A stretch of 64,000 nucleotides of DNA from Salinimonas lutimaris (GCF_005222225.1 NZ_CP036536.1:1760001-1824000), one strand, 5' to 3'; shown: positions 32,623-42,736, counted from the first letter of the stretch. The notes: generated by a model from the letters alone, not told the origin. Program-made: numbers and translations.

Positions 32623-33276
32623 TTAGCCCGGGTAGCGCGCCGACAGAGCTGCATAGACCTGTTCAGAGTAATCGGTTGCACTGGTATTTAGTGAATTGAG
32701 CACGTCCACCAGATGCTCGTTATCTTCCTGGCCGTTCCATAGTTTGGTATAGGTCCCTTCTTTATAGCCGTTATCCTGACGAAAGAAGTTCAGAATGTTC
32801 TTACCCACATACTGACGGTACAACTCATCCGTTGTCATCTCTGCCTGCTCGACGATCAGCATAAACAAAGGAACGCTGAAACGTTTAGCAGCACAAAGGC
32901 CCGCCATCAGCTCAAGGTTATCCAGCAGACTCATCTGGTCGCAATGATAAGTATGGCCGTCGAACACGACCTGGGTATGGGTTTCTGCCAGCTGATCAGA
33001 CAAAGCGGCTGCGGCGGCGACAGCATCTCCCTGATAATCGATTAAACTGGCCGAAAGCGCAAAATGCCAGATATCAACCAGCTCCATCTGCAACTGAGGC
33101 AGGTCTTTTTGCTGCGCTTTCCACCACTTCCAGCCGTGGTGCTCAATAGCCTCGACCGATTCAATCATAGCGGCACGCAGATAACCATAGCCGGCGGTCA
33201 GCCACTGCGGGTTTACCTTAGCATTCATTTTGTCCTGCAAGGAGAGCATGGTAGCGAGTTGTTGTTGGGATATCAT
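32623..33276 (-). CDS. dimeric (all-alpha) dUTP diphosphatase
   Basis: 217-residue all-alpha NTP pyrophosphatase of the dimeric dUTPase family, hydrolysing dUTP to dUMP and keeping uracil out of DNA. Metal-binding motifs: an ExxxE pattern in MIESVEAIEHHGWKWWK and an ExxD in ELVDIWHFALS (helices 2 and 3), with the later NILNFFRQDNGYKEGTY segment typical of the family. AGGA precedes ATG 33276. Monocistronic. It differs from the trimeric beta Dut of E. coli, and such enzymes are patchy in bacteria, often resembling phage and protist versions. Confidence 0.9.
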   Translation of the reverse strand: MISQQQLATMLSLQDKMNAKVNPQWLTAGYGYLRAAMIESVEAIEHHGWKWWKAQQKDLPQLQMELVDIWHFALSASLIDYQGDAVAAAAALSDQLAETHTQVVFDGHTYHCDQMSLLDNLELMAGLCAAKRFSVPLFMLIVEQAEMTTDELYRQYVGKNILNFFRQDNGYKEGTYTKLWNGQEDNEHLVDVLNSLNTSATDYSEQVYAALSARYPG

Positions 33277-33436
33277 GGTGGTTCCTGTAAAAAATAATGG
33301 GCGAATTGTACCTAAGCGATAAGCAACTGCAAAGATGCATTGCTGTCTGCGTTAATTTGGTGCGCTTGCACCACGAAATTAATGAAACCTGTGTGCCAGA
33401 AAGCGAAAGAAATGATTAAGTTGTTGATATTGTTGA

Positions 33437-33450
33437 CCAATAATTATTGG
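33437..33450. promoter_or_regulatory. 14-bp perfect palindrome, operator candidate
   Basis: CCAATAATTATTGG is its own reverse complement over all 14 bases. It overlaps a TTGACC hexamer (33433-33438) that could be a -35 element and lies upstream of a possible TGTAAT -10 (33460-33465), though the spacing between them (21 bases) is too long for a standard promoter. It is a good candidate for a dimeric regulator site controlling whatever is transcribed toward the terminator at 33561. Confidence 0.45.
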
Positions 33451-33467
33451 CATGGTTGATGTAATAC

Positions 33468-33611
33468 CTACAGTGTTAACTGTGCTGTGATCTGACGCTA
33501 ACTCTTGTCGGTGCCAGGCAACGCTGATTCAGGGTTGTCAGATTAACGCCCGTAACCTTCACCCATACAGATTTTTCGTGTCCTGAGATCTGTATGGGTT
33601 TTTTTCTTTTC
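33468..33611 (+). ncRNA. candidate small RNA or recC leader ending in a strong terminator
   Basis: No open frame of any length starts here, yet the stretch ends in a strong terminator. Two structures are visible: a closing stem ATCTGAC (33490-33496) with GTCAGAT (33537-33543), enclosing a small TGCC-A-GGCA hairpin, and the terminator stem at 33561-33599. A transcript of about 140 bases is expected. The rest of the 446-base gap before recC shows nothing else. It could be an sRNA or an attenuated recC leader. I do not recognise it as a known family. Confidence 0.35.
33561..33611 (+). terminator. rho-independent terminator without an upstream gene
   Basis: ACCCATACAGAT (33561-33572) pairs perfectly over 12 bases with ATCTGTATGGGT (33588-33599), followed by TTTTTTCTTTTC. 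The plus-strand orientation is clear. The nearest upstream gene is on the other strand. Confidence 0.9.
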
Positions 33612-33722
33612 AGCTTTCAAATACATCAATTATTTCAATACCTTTTTATCTTTTATGAGACTGGTTGTTACGGCTGGTTTGACTTACTATGAAGCAAAAT
33701 AAAGCCCGTACAAGGTTATCTT

Positions 33723-36700
33723 TTGCTAGCGTTATATCCCTCCAATAAACTTGAGCACCTCAGCTATTTACTTGGCGCACTGTTAAAGCAACAGCCTGGC
33801 GCTCCTTTGCATCCTGAAACGATTCTGGTTGAAAGCCCGGGTATGCAGCACTGGCTGAATATGGAACTGGCCCGTCAGCGCGGGGTCGCGATGAACCTGC
33901 AATTTCCGCTGCCAGTCAGGTTTATGTGGAATACAGCCCGCAGTGTACTGGGTGAAGATAAAGTTCCCCGGCAGTCTGTATACCGACGGGAAGTGCTGGT
34001 ATGGCGAATTGATAAAATTGTACAAAGCGATGATTTTTGTGCCTTACCGGCAGCCGACCCCGTCTGTGCCTATTGGCAGCATCTTGGCAGCGAGACAGAG
34101 CAGGGCGTACAACGCCTGCAGTTTGCCACCGCGCTGGCCGATGTGTTCGAGCAGTATCAGCTGTTCCGGCCAGACTGGCTGTTCAGCTGGGAGCGGGGGG
34201 AAACAGTTTTTGATGATCACACTGATGAAGCCTGGCAGGCTATTATCTGGCGTAAGCTGGTTGAGGAAGCGCCGTTACATCCGGCCCGATTACATGAGGA
34301 TGCAGTTCATCAATTGCAACAGGATGGCTGCGAGGCTCTGCCTGAACGCATTATTGTGTTTGCCATCAATACTATGGCCCCTCAGCTTGTTCAGTTCCTG
34401 GATGCATTGTCAGCGCACACGGACATCCATGTATTTCATTTAAACCCCAGTGTGTCTTACTGGGGGGAAGCCAAAAGTGATCGGGAGCAAGCCCGGCTGC
34501 TACGACAACAGGGTATTGAGCAGTGGAAAGACGCTGACCAGAATAATCCTTTGTTAGGTAATCTGGGCCAACAGGGCCGCGATCTGTTTAATCTGCTCAC
34601 CGAACTGGACAGCTTTGAAGTGAGCGCGTTTGACACCGACCTGCCTGACGAGTTGGCAGGACATCCATCAAGACTGGCAACAATGCAGCAGGATATTCTG
34701 CACGGCATCAACCCACTGCTGGCACCGCATAGCGAAGATGAATTTGATCCTGAAGACAACAGTATTATTCTGACGAAAGCGCACAGTCCGTTGCGCGAGG
34801 TGCAGGGTCTGCATGATCAGTTACTGGCTATCATGAACGAAGACAGTAGCATCGGGCCGTCTGATATCGTGGTGATGTGTCCTGCCATCGAAGAATATGC
34901 GCCCATGATTGATGCGGTATTCCACCGTGTCGGGACACCCACAGTCAGCGCGGTATTTTCACTGGAAGAAGACACCCATCCGACCCCGCAGATTCCCTGT
35001 TCAATTGCAGACAGATCGCCCCTTGATGCCGATCCGCTTATTGCGGCATTTTTATCGTTACTGAATTTGCCTGACAGCCGTTTCGAAGTCACTAAAATTA
35101 TGGACTACTTACGCATGGAAGCGCTGCGCAGACGGTTTGGCCTGACCGCCGATGATTTGGAGCTCATGACATTCTGGCTCCGGGAGGCTGCGGTACACTG
35201 GGGGCTGGACACCCAGCATAAGTTACAGGTGGCAGGCCATGCCGGGACACCCATGTTCAGCTGGCTGTGGGGACTTGAACGCCTGTTGGTGGGGATGGCT
35301 GTAGAAGATGACTATGTGTTGCATGAAAAGCTGCTTACCATTCCTCATGCCGAAGGACAGGCAACCGTAGTGTTGGGTAAGCTTATTGATCTTGTTTATC
35401 AGCTAAAACATTATGCCCAGGCACTCAACACGCCGCGAACTGCAGCGCAGTGGCATAGTGATTTGATGCAGATGCGTGATGACTGTTTTACACCGGGAAA
35501 AGACCAGCTGGATAGTTGGGAGTCGCTGTCTGCTGCCACTACTGAACTGGTTAGTCAGTGCGCTGAAGCTGGCTATGAAGAAGTATTGTCATTACGTCAG
35601 GTACGCGATGTACTGATGAAGCGGTTCTCTTCACCAGATGCCGGCAACCACTTTTTGACCGGGCAGGTAACATTTTGCTCGATGCTCCCGATGCGCAGCA
35701 TACCGTTTAAAGTCGTTTGTATATTAGGCCTCAATGATGGCGAATTTCCCCGCCAGTCACAGCCTATTTCGATTGATTTAATGGCTGAGAATGGTCGAAA
35801 AATTGGTGATCGCTCAAGACGAATGGAAGACAGATACCTGTTTTTAGAAGCACTGATTTCGGCTCGTCAGGTGCTGTATCTGAGCTATCAGGCTAACAGC
35901 GCTCAGGATAACAGTGAACGGGAGCCCAGCCTGGTGCTAAAAGAGCTGTTAAGGCTACTGACAACCGGCTACGCGTTTGAGGACAGCCATACACGCCAGT
36001 TAGGTTTGCATCCGTTCAGTCCGCAGTCGTTTACCGGCCAGTATGCCGGGTTCGAAAAAGGATGGCTGAGGCTGGCAGAAGTAGTGCGCCATCATCATGA
36101 CAGAGCGCCATATGCCAAGCCTGATTCACTAACTGATGTAGCGTTACCAGATTATCTCACTGCGGCCCAGCTCGCCCGTAGCTTTACCCATCCGCTTAAA
36201 TATTTTGCGAATTCGGTGCTCGGCGTATATTTGGATACCGCAGAACCGCAGTTATCAGACGCCGAGCCATTTAAAGAAAACAACTTAGTTCGCTATCAGG
36301 TTATGCAGGCTTTAACAGAGGCGCTTAGCGATGAAAATGCTCAGGAACAGGACACCCAGTCTATCATTACCGCAGCAAGGATGAGTGGCAAGCTACCAGA
36401 CACCCATTTATCAGATGCGCTTTTATCCCGCTGGGAAAATGCCACTCATTTGTTAATGGAAAGCGCTTATCGTCCTGAGGATGACATCGTTCAGGCGGTA
36501 TGGAAGTCCGCCGCATTTACCCTTGAGGCCGCGGCTTTTAAGGGGCAGTGTCTGAAAATGTGGCATACAGGCAGTGGCAACAATACACAAAGAAAACTGG
36601 AACAGTTTATTACCTTGCTGGTGTTTAATGCCGCCGGATATGCGTTGCCGTTAAACGTTTACTTTGTAAAGTGGGATAAAGGACAGCCAACGCTGCGACA

Positions 36701-37049
36701 AGCCAGCTATGAGGCCGTAACTGAAGAGCAGGCCAGTGAACTGCTGACATGGTTTGGCGAATATTTTGCCAAGCTCGGCAGCGGTCCTGAATGTTATTTC
36801 AGTGATGTTGCCTTAAGTTTGTTGGCTAAAGCAAAAGACATCCACCTCAGCGAATGGCTTCAGGAACCTGAAGCTCGCTATGAATGGCAAAAGGTATGGA
36901 CCGACAATATGTTTTCAGCAGGGCTGGGCAGTGATCCCTACGTCCGCTGGTTTTTTCCTGAGGGGATTGAGGTAAATGAGATGCCTGCCGATGTTTTTGA
37001 AACATTATTCAGGCCTCTGGTTGCCAATTACAAGGAGGCAAAGGTATGA
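33723..37049 (+). CDS. recC: exodeoxyribonuclease V gamma subunit RecC
   Basis: 1108-residue RecC (1122 in E. coli), the subunit that splits duplex DNA and scans for Chi in RecBCD. The N terminus MLALYPSNKLEHLSYLL and later ILVESPGMQHWLNMELA match RecC (E. coli: LVQSTGMAQWLQM). Other family stretches are FPLPVRFMWN, LFNLLTELDS, and the C-terminal-half GLNDGEFPRQ and RSRRMEDRYLFLEALISAR. TTG 33723 is the start, with AAGG seven bases upstream and the right N terminus. It overlaps recB by four bases (ATGA). The start codon is weak, which may limit RecC level. Confidence 0.96.
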   Translation: MLALYPSNKLEHLSYLLGALLKQQPGAPLHPETILVESPGMQHWLNMELARQRGVAMNLQFPLPVRFMWNTARSVLGEDKVPRQSVYRREVLVWRIDKIVQSDDFCALPAADPVCAYWQHLGSETEQGVQRLQFATALADVFEQYQLFRPDWLFSWERGETVFDDHTDEAWQAIIWRKLVEEAPLHPARLHEDAVHQLQQDGCEALPERIIVFAINTMAPQLVQFLDALSAHTDIHVFHLNPSVSYWGEAKSDREQARLLRQQGIEQWKDADQNNPLLGNLGQQGRDLFNLLTELDSFEVSAFDTDLPDELAGHPSRLATMQQDILHGINPLLAPHSEDEFDPEDNSIILTKAHSPLREVQGLHDQLLAIMNEDSSIGPSDIVVMCPAIEEYAPMIDAVFHRVGTPTVSAVFSLEEDTHPTPQIPCSIADRSPLDADPLIAAFLSLLNLPDSRFEVTKIMDYLRMEALRRRFGLTADDLELMTFWLREAAVHWGLDTQHKLQVAGHAGTPMFSWLWGLERLLVGMAVEDDYVLHEKLLTIPHAEGQATVVLGKLIDLVYQLKHYAQALNTPRTAAQWHSDLMQMRDDCFTPGKDQLDSWESLSAATTELVSQCAEAGYEEVLSLRQVRDVLMKRFSSPDAGNHFLTGQVTFCSMLPMRSIPFKVVCILGLNDGEFPRQSQPISIDLMAENGRKIGDRSRRMEDRYLFLEALISARQVLYLSYQANSAQDNSEREPSLVLKELLRLLTTGYAFEDSHTRQLGLHPFSPQSFTGQYAGFEKGWLRLAEVVRHHHDRAPYAKPDSLTDVALPDYLTAAQLARSFTHPLKYFANSVLGVYLDTAEPQLSDAEPFKENNLVRYQVMQALTEALSDENAQEQDTQSIITAARMSGKLPDTHLSDALLSRWENATHLLMESAYRPEDDIVQAVWKSAAFTLEAAAFKGQCLKMWHTGSGNNTQRKLEQFITLLVFNAAGYALPLNVYFVKWDKGQPTLRQASYEAVTEEQASELLTWFGEYFAKLGSGPECYFSDVALSLLAKAKDIHLSEWLQEPEARYEWQKVWTDNMFSAGLGSDPYVRWFFPEGIEVNEMPADVFETLFRPLVANYKEAKV

Positions 37050-40000
37050 GCATCTCTCACCCGATTGTGACCTCGCAACCACTTGATGTGGCAGGCTTGC
37101 CGTTAAACGGCCGACATCTTATTGAAGCTAGCGCTGGTACTGGTAAAACCTTTAATATAACAAGACTTTATCTGCGCATGTTGCTGGAAAAAAGACTTAG
37201 TGTTCAGCAAATTCTGGTAATGACTTTTACCAATGCAGCGACCGAAGAGATTCGGGGGCGTATCGCTGATACGCTTCAGGAAGCGGCTGACTATTGGCAG
37301 CACTTTATCTTAGCGACCCAAAACGACAGCGATGATGCCTTTTTTATCAAGACACCCACAAAAGACAATGACGGTACAGACAGCGTCAGTCCCGTATTAA
37401 GTAAGGCACCCATTGATAGTGTGGAACCACTTAACGGCGACCCGCTCTTTTTGGCCTTATACCAGGCGTTTCCCGGACAGCCATACCTGGATATTATCAA
37501 AGCAGCGCTGCTGGAACTTGACGAAGCGTCGGTATATACCATTCATGGTTTCTGTAACCGTGTTTTAGGTGAACTGGCCTTTACCAGCGGCGCGGCGATG
37601 AAGCTGGGTCTTGAAACAGATACTCGTGATAATTATCTGCTTGCTGCACAAGACTGGATCCGACAAATTGCAGCAGATGAAGATGCCTACAACCTACTGG
37701 TTGAAGCAGGCTGGCACACGCCACAAGCGATACAAAAAGAGTTCGAAGCGGCGATTCGCAGTGGCCTTAACCCTGTGGTGCAGTCTGAAAGTGAAATTGT
37801 AGCGTCTTATACAAGCTCTATAGCTAAGATGGCTGTCCAGGTAACCAGTCAGAAAAAAGACATTATCCAGCAAATTTCTTCGCACATGTCGGCCATAGAT
37901 ACAGGGCTGGTCAGTGGTGTAAAAGATTCGGCGCTCAGGCAGGAGCAGTGGTCTGACATTCTGAACTGGCTACATGATGAAGACCTTGAAGAACCGCCGG
38001 GTACGCTGGCTAAGTTTTTACATGGTGGGCGTTTTCGCAGTAAGCCAGAACTAAAAGTATTACTGGAGCCGCTCAAAGCACTTGCTAAGCAGGTCAAAGA
38101 CACACTGAGTCAACTTACAGCCGATCGTGATAAAGCCATAGAAAAGCTGCCTGTTTTACAACTGATTACCAAGGGCTTTACGTTTATTAGTGAGCATGTT
38201 GCGCAGCAAAAGCGACAACAGGGTATTGTCGATTTTGACGACCTGATTAGCATGCTTGCCGAAAGAATTTCTGCGCCGGACTCCCGATTGGCTGTCCAGT
38301 TACGTGAAAAGTATCCGGCAGCCCTGATAGATGAGTTTCAGGACACCGATGCCAATCAGTATCAAATTCTGGCAAATATTTATGCTGCGCCGTGTCAGGA
38401 ACAGGTATTGATGATGATTGGTGATCCTAAGCAGGCCATTTACGGGTTCAGAGGAGGGGACATTTTTACTTATCTGAAAGCAGGAAAGCAAGCAGACCAT
38501 CGCTGGGTGATGGATACAAACTGGCGTTCTGTGGCTGATATGGTAAATGCCTATAATCGTCTTTTTTATGGCGCGCCGGTGTCAGGGGAGGCGAAAGATG
38601 TATTTGGCTATGGCATACAGTATGAGCCGGTCAATGCTACTAGTTATGCTAAAGCTAATCGTGCACCTTTATGTGATCCGCTCAGCGATCGGGCGGCGTT
38701 AACGTACGCTTATGTGGCGTCGCAGGCGGACGCCAAGCCAGCCAAGGCTCAGTTGCAGCAGGATATCGCTCAATGGGTGAGTGATGAGATACTGCGTTTA
38801 CTCAAGCAGGCTACACTAGGTGATGAACCTCTGGCTCCCCAGGATATTGCCATCTTGGTAAGAAGCGGCCCGGAAGCACAAGTGATTCAGCAGGCACTGC
38901 GTAAAGCCGGTATTGCCTCTGTGTTTCTCAGTAATCGATCAAACTTATTTGGCGCAGCAGAAGCTCACGATTTGTATCGTGTATTAGACGGGATATGGCA
39001 TATGTCAGACCAGTACCGGCTTTCTGCTGCACTGAGTAGCCCGTTGTTCGGTTTTAGCCATGAAATGTTGATCCAGTTGCTTTATAAAGAAGACGATACA
39101 TTATGGAATGAGGTCATCGCCAGGGTGTCGACGTTAAAGCTGATGTGGCAGCAGCGCGGGGCGATGGCAGTGATACTGCATATGCTCGAATATCAGTTTC
39201 AGGCAAAGGGTGATGACACCGAACGCGCCTTAACCAACTATCTGCATCTTGCCGAAGTTCTGGAGCGGGCATCGTCTGAGCAGGCGCACGCAGAGCAGTT
39301 ATTGATCTGGTTACATCGGCAGATAGCGAATCCGGATGTAGCGCAAGAGCAGACGCAGCGACTGGAAAGTGATGCCAGACTGATTCAGATTGTTACGCAA
39401 CATGGCTCCAAAGGGCTTGAGTATCCTGTTGTATTTGTACCATTTGCCAGTATTTACCGGGACCCGGCTAAAGTAGGTCCGCAATTTATTCAGTTATATC
39501 GTTACTTTGACGAGGATGCTGGTGGGCTGGTATTACAGCTTGGCAAGAACGATGCCGCGATAGAAAAGGTTCGTCAGGAAGGCGAAGCCGAGGCAATGCG
39601 CTTGTTGTACGTTGCGGTCACCCGTGCTGCACAGCGCTGCTATCTTGGCGTGGCCCCCTTTGACGGATCTGAAAAATCCTCTCTCGCTGTGGCAATGGGC
39701 ATGACATCAGATGAACAATGGGAAGAAGTTTTCAGGCGTATAGACAACGAAAATAATTTACATACCCGCTTTGTTTCGATTGAAAGTAGCGCATTGCAGA
39801 ACCGCGATAAAGTGAATAGCGTTGAGCCCGAGCCTCTGGTAGCGAAAGACTTTAACGGTAACGTGAATGAGCGCTGGCGTCTTTATTCTTTTTCCGCTCT
39901 TGCCCGCAGACAGATGACCGTAAATCAAACCCGGCGTGAACTTGAAGAAGAAATACCAGACACCCATGCAAACGTTTCGGCTGATGAGGTACCGCTGCCA

Positions 40001-40723
40001 TATCGATTTACCTTTGAAAAAGGGGCCTCAGCAGGGAACTTACTACACGATATTCTTGAGCTGCATGACTTTAGTCAGCCACAGTGGGAAGAGGCAGGTT
40101 TAGATATGGCTGTCCGGTTTGGTATAGACGATGATGACATCCCTGGCTTCTTTGACTGGATTGAAGAAGTGCTGCAGACACCACTTCGTCAGACCGGATT
40201 ATGTTTAGCGCAGCTAAACCTGACAGCCACTTTAAAAGAAGCTGAATTCTACTTTCCGATGACATCGGTAAATTTTTATAAACTGGATATTCTGCTTAAA
40301 TCTCATCGGCAAAAATTGGGTCAAAAACATTCTGTGACATTGCCTGTCAGAAATGCAGAAAGCCTTGAAGGGCTCATGCATGGGTTTATCGATCTTATTT
40401 TTGAATGGGAAGGAAAGTATTATGTTGCAGATTATAAATCTACGCATCTGGGCAGTAGTTATTCCGAATATTCGCCAGAAAAACTTATGAATAACAATGC
40501 GCATCACCTGTATGATCTGCAATATCTCATTTATTCACTAGCGCTGCACCGTTATTTGTCACTACAACTTCCCGACTATCTTCCTGAACAGCACTTTGGG
40601 GGCGTTTATTACCTGTATTTGCGGGGAATGCATCCGGATAATGCCAGCAAAAACGGCGTTTTCTTCACCCAGTTAGACACAGAAGAACTCAGGGCTCTTG
40701 ACGATGCCTTTGGACAAGTTTGA
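37046..40723 (+). CDS. recB: exodeoxyribonuclease V beta subunit RecB
   Basis: 1225-residue RecB: 3'-5' SF1 helicase plus nuclease. Walker A ASAGTGKT (28-35), motif II-type ALIDEFQDTDANQYQIL, GDPKQAIYGFRGGDIFTY, TQHGSKGLEYPVVF and the last helicase motif RLLYVAVTRA are all present. The C-terminal nuclease carries HGFIDLIFEWEGKYYVADYK, with Asp1116, Asp1129 and Lys1131 spaced exactly as E. coli Asp1067, Asp1080 and Lys1082. It is therefore expected to be a fully active repair enzyme. It overlaps recC by four bases and ends two bases before the preferred recD start. Confidence 0.97.
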   Translation: MSISHPIVTSQPLDVAGLPLNGRHLIEASAGTGKTFNITRLYLRMLLEKRLSVQQILVMTFTNAATEEIRGRIADTLQEAADYWQHFILATQNDSDDAFFIKTPTKDNDGTDSVSPVLSKAPIDSVEPLNGDPLFLALYQAFPGQPYLDIIKAALLELDEASVYTIHGFCNRVLGELAFTSGAAMKLGLETDTRDNYLLAAQDWIRQIAADEDAYNLLVEAGWHTPQAIQKEFEAAIRSGLNPVVQSESEIVASYTSSIAKMAVQVTSQKKDIIQQISSHMSAIDTGLVSGVKDSALRQEQWSDILNWLHDEDLEEPPGTLAKFLHGGRFRSKPELKVLLEPLKALAKQVKDTLSQLTADRDKAIEKLPVLQLITKGFTFISEHVAQQKRQQGIVDFDDLISMLAERISAPDSRLAVQLREKYPAALIDEFQDTDANQYQILANIYAAPCQEQVLMMIGDPKQAIYGFRGGDIFTYLKAGKQADHRWVMDTNWRSVADMVNAYNRLFYGAPVSGEAKDVFGYGIQYEPVNATSYAKANRAPLCDPLSDRAALTYAYVASQADAKPAKAQLQQDIAQWVSDEILRLLKQATLGDEPLAPQDIAILVRSGPEAQVIQQALRKAGIASVFLSNRSNLFGAAEAHDLYRVLDGIWHMSDQYRLSAALSSPLFGFSHEMLIQLLYKEDDTLWNEVIARVSTLKLMWQQRGAMAVILHMLEYQFQAKGDDTERALTNYLHLAEVLERASSEQAHAEQLLIWLHRQIANPDVAQEQTQRLESDARLIQIVTQHGSKGLEYPVVFVPFASIYRDPAKVGPQFIQLYRYFDEDAGGLVLQLGKNDAAIEKVRQEGEAEAMRLLYVAVTRAAQRCYLGVAPFDGSEKSSLAVAMGMTSDEQWEEVFRRIDNENNLHTRFVSIESSALQNRDKVNSVEPEPLVAKDFNGNVNERWRLYSFSALARRQMTVNQTRRELEEEIPDTHANVSADEVPLPYRFTFEKGASAGNLLHDILELHDFSQPQWEEAGLDMAVRFGIDDDDIPGFFDWIEEVLQTPLRQTGLCLAQLNLTATLKEAEFYFPMTSVNFYKLDILLKSHRQKLGQKHSVTLPVRNAESLEGLMHGFIDLIFEWEGKYYVADYKSTHLGSSYSEYSPEKLMNNNAHHLYDLQYLIYSLALHRYLSLQLPDYLPEQHFGGVYYLYLRGMHPDNASKNGVFFTQLDTEELRALDDAFGQV

Positions 40724-40724
40724 T

Positions 40725-42587
40725 ATGAAATATAATGAAATCCCGACTCTGACAAAGGAGTTGGCTGAGATAGAAAGCATCGATGTGTATTTCGCACAGC
40801 AATTTTGTACTTCAGGCCGTCAGAACAATGAAATTTGGTTTATGTTGCTGATAGCGTTGTCTTTTGTACAACGAAAAGGGCACACATGCCTCGATTTACG
40901 CTTTCTGGCTAGTCAGACTTTATTTGACAGTGAAGAAGAAACGCTCAAAGGCTATGCATTTGGCGATCTGAATACACTTTTACATGCTTGTACATCGGCC
41001 ATTTCAGACCATGATTTGCAATCAGTCATGATGCTTGATGATACCCGTTTATTCACTCGTCGATACTGGAAATTTGAACAACAAATCTGTAATGCTTTGG
41101 CCAGCAGAACACATAAAAATGTATTGGACGATACGCAGTATCAAAAGCTTAAAAGCCTGTGGCCATTGATGTTTAATACAGAAAGAAATAAGGGCCAGGA
41201 CTGGCAGCAAGTTGCTACCGCTGCAGCATTGGTTCAGAATTTTACCATCATCAATGGTGGGCCCGGTACCGGTAAAACGTATACGGTGACCAGACTATTA
41301 CTTGCTCTGAAACAATGCTTTGGGCTGGACTTAAATATTCAACTGGCAGCACCAACAGGTAAAGCTGCGCAGCGGATGAATGAGTCCGTTGGTGCGGCGC
41401 TAGAAAAGCTCAGGTCAACGGTTGATAATAACCTTATCAGTAGTGTTTCAGCGGATGCGCTCACGTTACATCGGCTGTTGGGTATTCAGCGCTTTGGTGT
41501 TCAAACCCTTAAAGGCCCGGACTCCCCCTTGCCGTGTGATGTCTTAATTGTTGATGAGGCATCCATGATAGATACAGCCTTGATGGCCAGGCTAGTCAGG
41601 GCGTTAAAACCTGGGTGTAAACTCATTTTGGTAGGTGATGCTGACCAGTTGCCAGCGGTAGAGTCTGGCAGTGTACTGGAATCACTGATTTCTTTACAAA
41701 AAGCAGGGACAGCCTCCGAGCCTGTTCAGCAACACTTGAATAAGCTTTGTCCTCACTTGCCTGAACTGGAGTCGGTAGACTCGCAGTATGTTTCTCTGGA
41801 CTTTGTCAGGACACTTACGATTAGTCAAAGATTTAAAGGTGCGTTATCCCGGGTCGCTACCTGTATTAAGAATGATCAGGCTGAGCAGGCCTGGCAAGGG
41901 TGTCCTGAATTTTCGGATGCCGATATGACTAACTTTCTTCACAATGAGCAGACATTCACGCTACCTGAAAGCTATTTTTGCGAGGTTTCAGAAAAGCTGA
42001 TACACGCATGTTTTTCTTCGCTAAAAAACATCGACCAGACGCCTCAACAGGTTCTTCAGGTATTGACGCAGTGTAAGTGGTTAACGCCGGTTCGAAAGGG
42101 CCCTTCAGGCGTTGATGCGTTGAACCAACGGGTGGAAAAAACTCTCTTTCAAGCTGCTGCCAATCAGGAGTATTACCCTGGCAGACCCATTATGGTTGTA
42201 GAAAATAATTACGCCCAGCATCTTTTTAACGGCGATACCGGCGTGATCTGGCCTGACAGCAAAGGCCAGTTACTGGCATGGTTTGAGACTGCCGATGGCG
42301 TACGGGCTGTTAGTCTGAGCCGGTTACCGAAAGTGGAAACTGTTTTTGCCATGACAGTGCACAAGTCACAGGGCTCGGAGTTTTCTCAAGTGCTGATTTT
42401 CTTACCTGAAGCAACCACCTCCCAGATGTCATCCCTTTTATCAAGGGAGCTGTTGTACACAGGGATTACCAGGGCAAAACGTGGCTGTATTCTGGTTGGC
42501 AGCAAAACCTCGTTTGAAAAAATGGTGGCAACCCAGGTCCAAAGGCACAGCGGGCTAGCCCAGTTGTTTCATGATTTTTGCAATTAA
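40725..42587 (+). CDS. recD: exodeoxyribonuclease V alpha subunit RecD
   Basis: 620-residue RecD, the 5'-3' SF1B helicase of RecBCD. Walker A GGPGTGKT falls at 178-185 with this start (E. coli about 171-178). Also seen: LAAPTGKAAQRM, LIVDEASMIDTALMARL, LVGDADQLPAVESGSVL and the C-terminal FAMTVHKSQGSEF followed by LLYTGITRAK. Earlier in-frame starts (TTG 40698, ATG 40704) lie inside recB; ATG 40725, one base after the recB stop, is preferred. The recC-B-D order is seamless, without the ptr gene found within the E. coli locus. Confidence 0.95.
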   Translation: MKYNEIPTLTKELAEIESIDVYFAQQFCTSGRQNNEIWFMLLIALSFVQRKGHTCLDLRFLASQTLFDSEEETLKGYAFGDLNTLLHACTSAISDHDLQSVMMLDDTRLFTRRYWKFEQQICNALASRTHKNVLDDTQYQKLKSLWPLMFNTERNKGQDWQQVATAAALVQNFTIINGGPGTGKTYTVTRLLLALKQCFGLDLNIQLAAPTGKAAQRMNESVGAALEKLRSTVDNNLISSVSADALTLHRLLGIQRFGVQTLKGPDSPLPCDVLIVDEASMIDTALMARLVRALKPGCKLILVGDADQLPAVESGSVLESLISLQKAGTASEPVQQHLNKLCPHLPELESVDSQYVSLDFVRTLTISQRFKGALSRVATCIKNDQAEQAWQGCPEFSDADMTNFLHNEQTFTLPESYFCEVSEKLIHACFSSLKNIDQTPQQVLQVLTQCKWLTPVRKGPSGVDALNQRVEKTLFQAAANQEYYPGRPIMVVENNYAQHLFNGDTGVIWPDSKGQLLAWFETADGVRAVSLSRLPKVETVFAMTVHKSQGSEFSQVLIFLPEATTSQMSSLLSRELLYTGITRAKRGCILVGSKTSFEKMVATQVQRHSGLAQLFHDFCN

Positions 42588-42626
42588 CGTAACTCTTTAC
42601 GCTAACAAATAAACGCTATTTAGCCT

Positions 42627-42650
42627 GCCGATGAGTGTCCAGCCATCGGC
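42627..42650. repeat. short hairpin after recD
   Basis: GCCGATG (42627-42633) pairs with CATCGGC (42644-42650). It lies 40 bases past the recD stop without a T-run. It may be a weak transcript end or part of the REP-like cluster that follows. Confidence 0.45.
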
Positions 42651-42679
42651 CGATAGTTGCAAAGTAGCGGTTAGGTAGT

Positions 42680-42709
42680 GGACATCCATGATAACTTTAA
42701 TGGGTGTCT
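42680..42709 (+). repeat. REP-like palindrome upstream of the RAYT gene
   Basis: GGACATCCAT (42680-42689) pairs with ATGGGTGTCT (42700-42709; 8 of 10 as RNA-type complement) around a 10-base loop. A GTAG tetranucleotide, the hallmark 5' of REP hairpins, stands at 42675-42678. The partner element at 44197-44225 carries the same ATGGGTGTCT on the other strand. Confidence 0.65.
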
Positions 42710-42736
42710 ATTTAAAAACTGGTACAAGGTACAGTT

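Noticed and set aside
33447..33462. sigma-54-like TTGGCATGGTTGATGT in the candidate sRNA region
   Set aside because: The -12 dinucleotide is GT instead of GC and the -24 match overlaps the palindrome; too weak.
34970..39970. Several GACACCCA matches in recC and recB that resemble the REP core
   Set aside because: They lie in coding sequence, are not in hairpins and lack GTAG.
42719..42734. LexA-like box CTGG-N8-ACAG upstream of the RAYT gene
   Set aside because: One mismatch in a four-base half and the sequence is better explained as part of an inverted repeat; a single short match is not enough.
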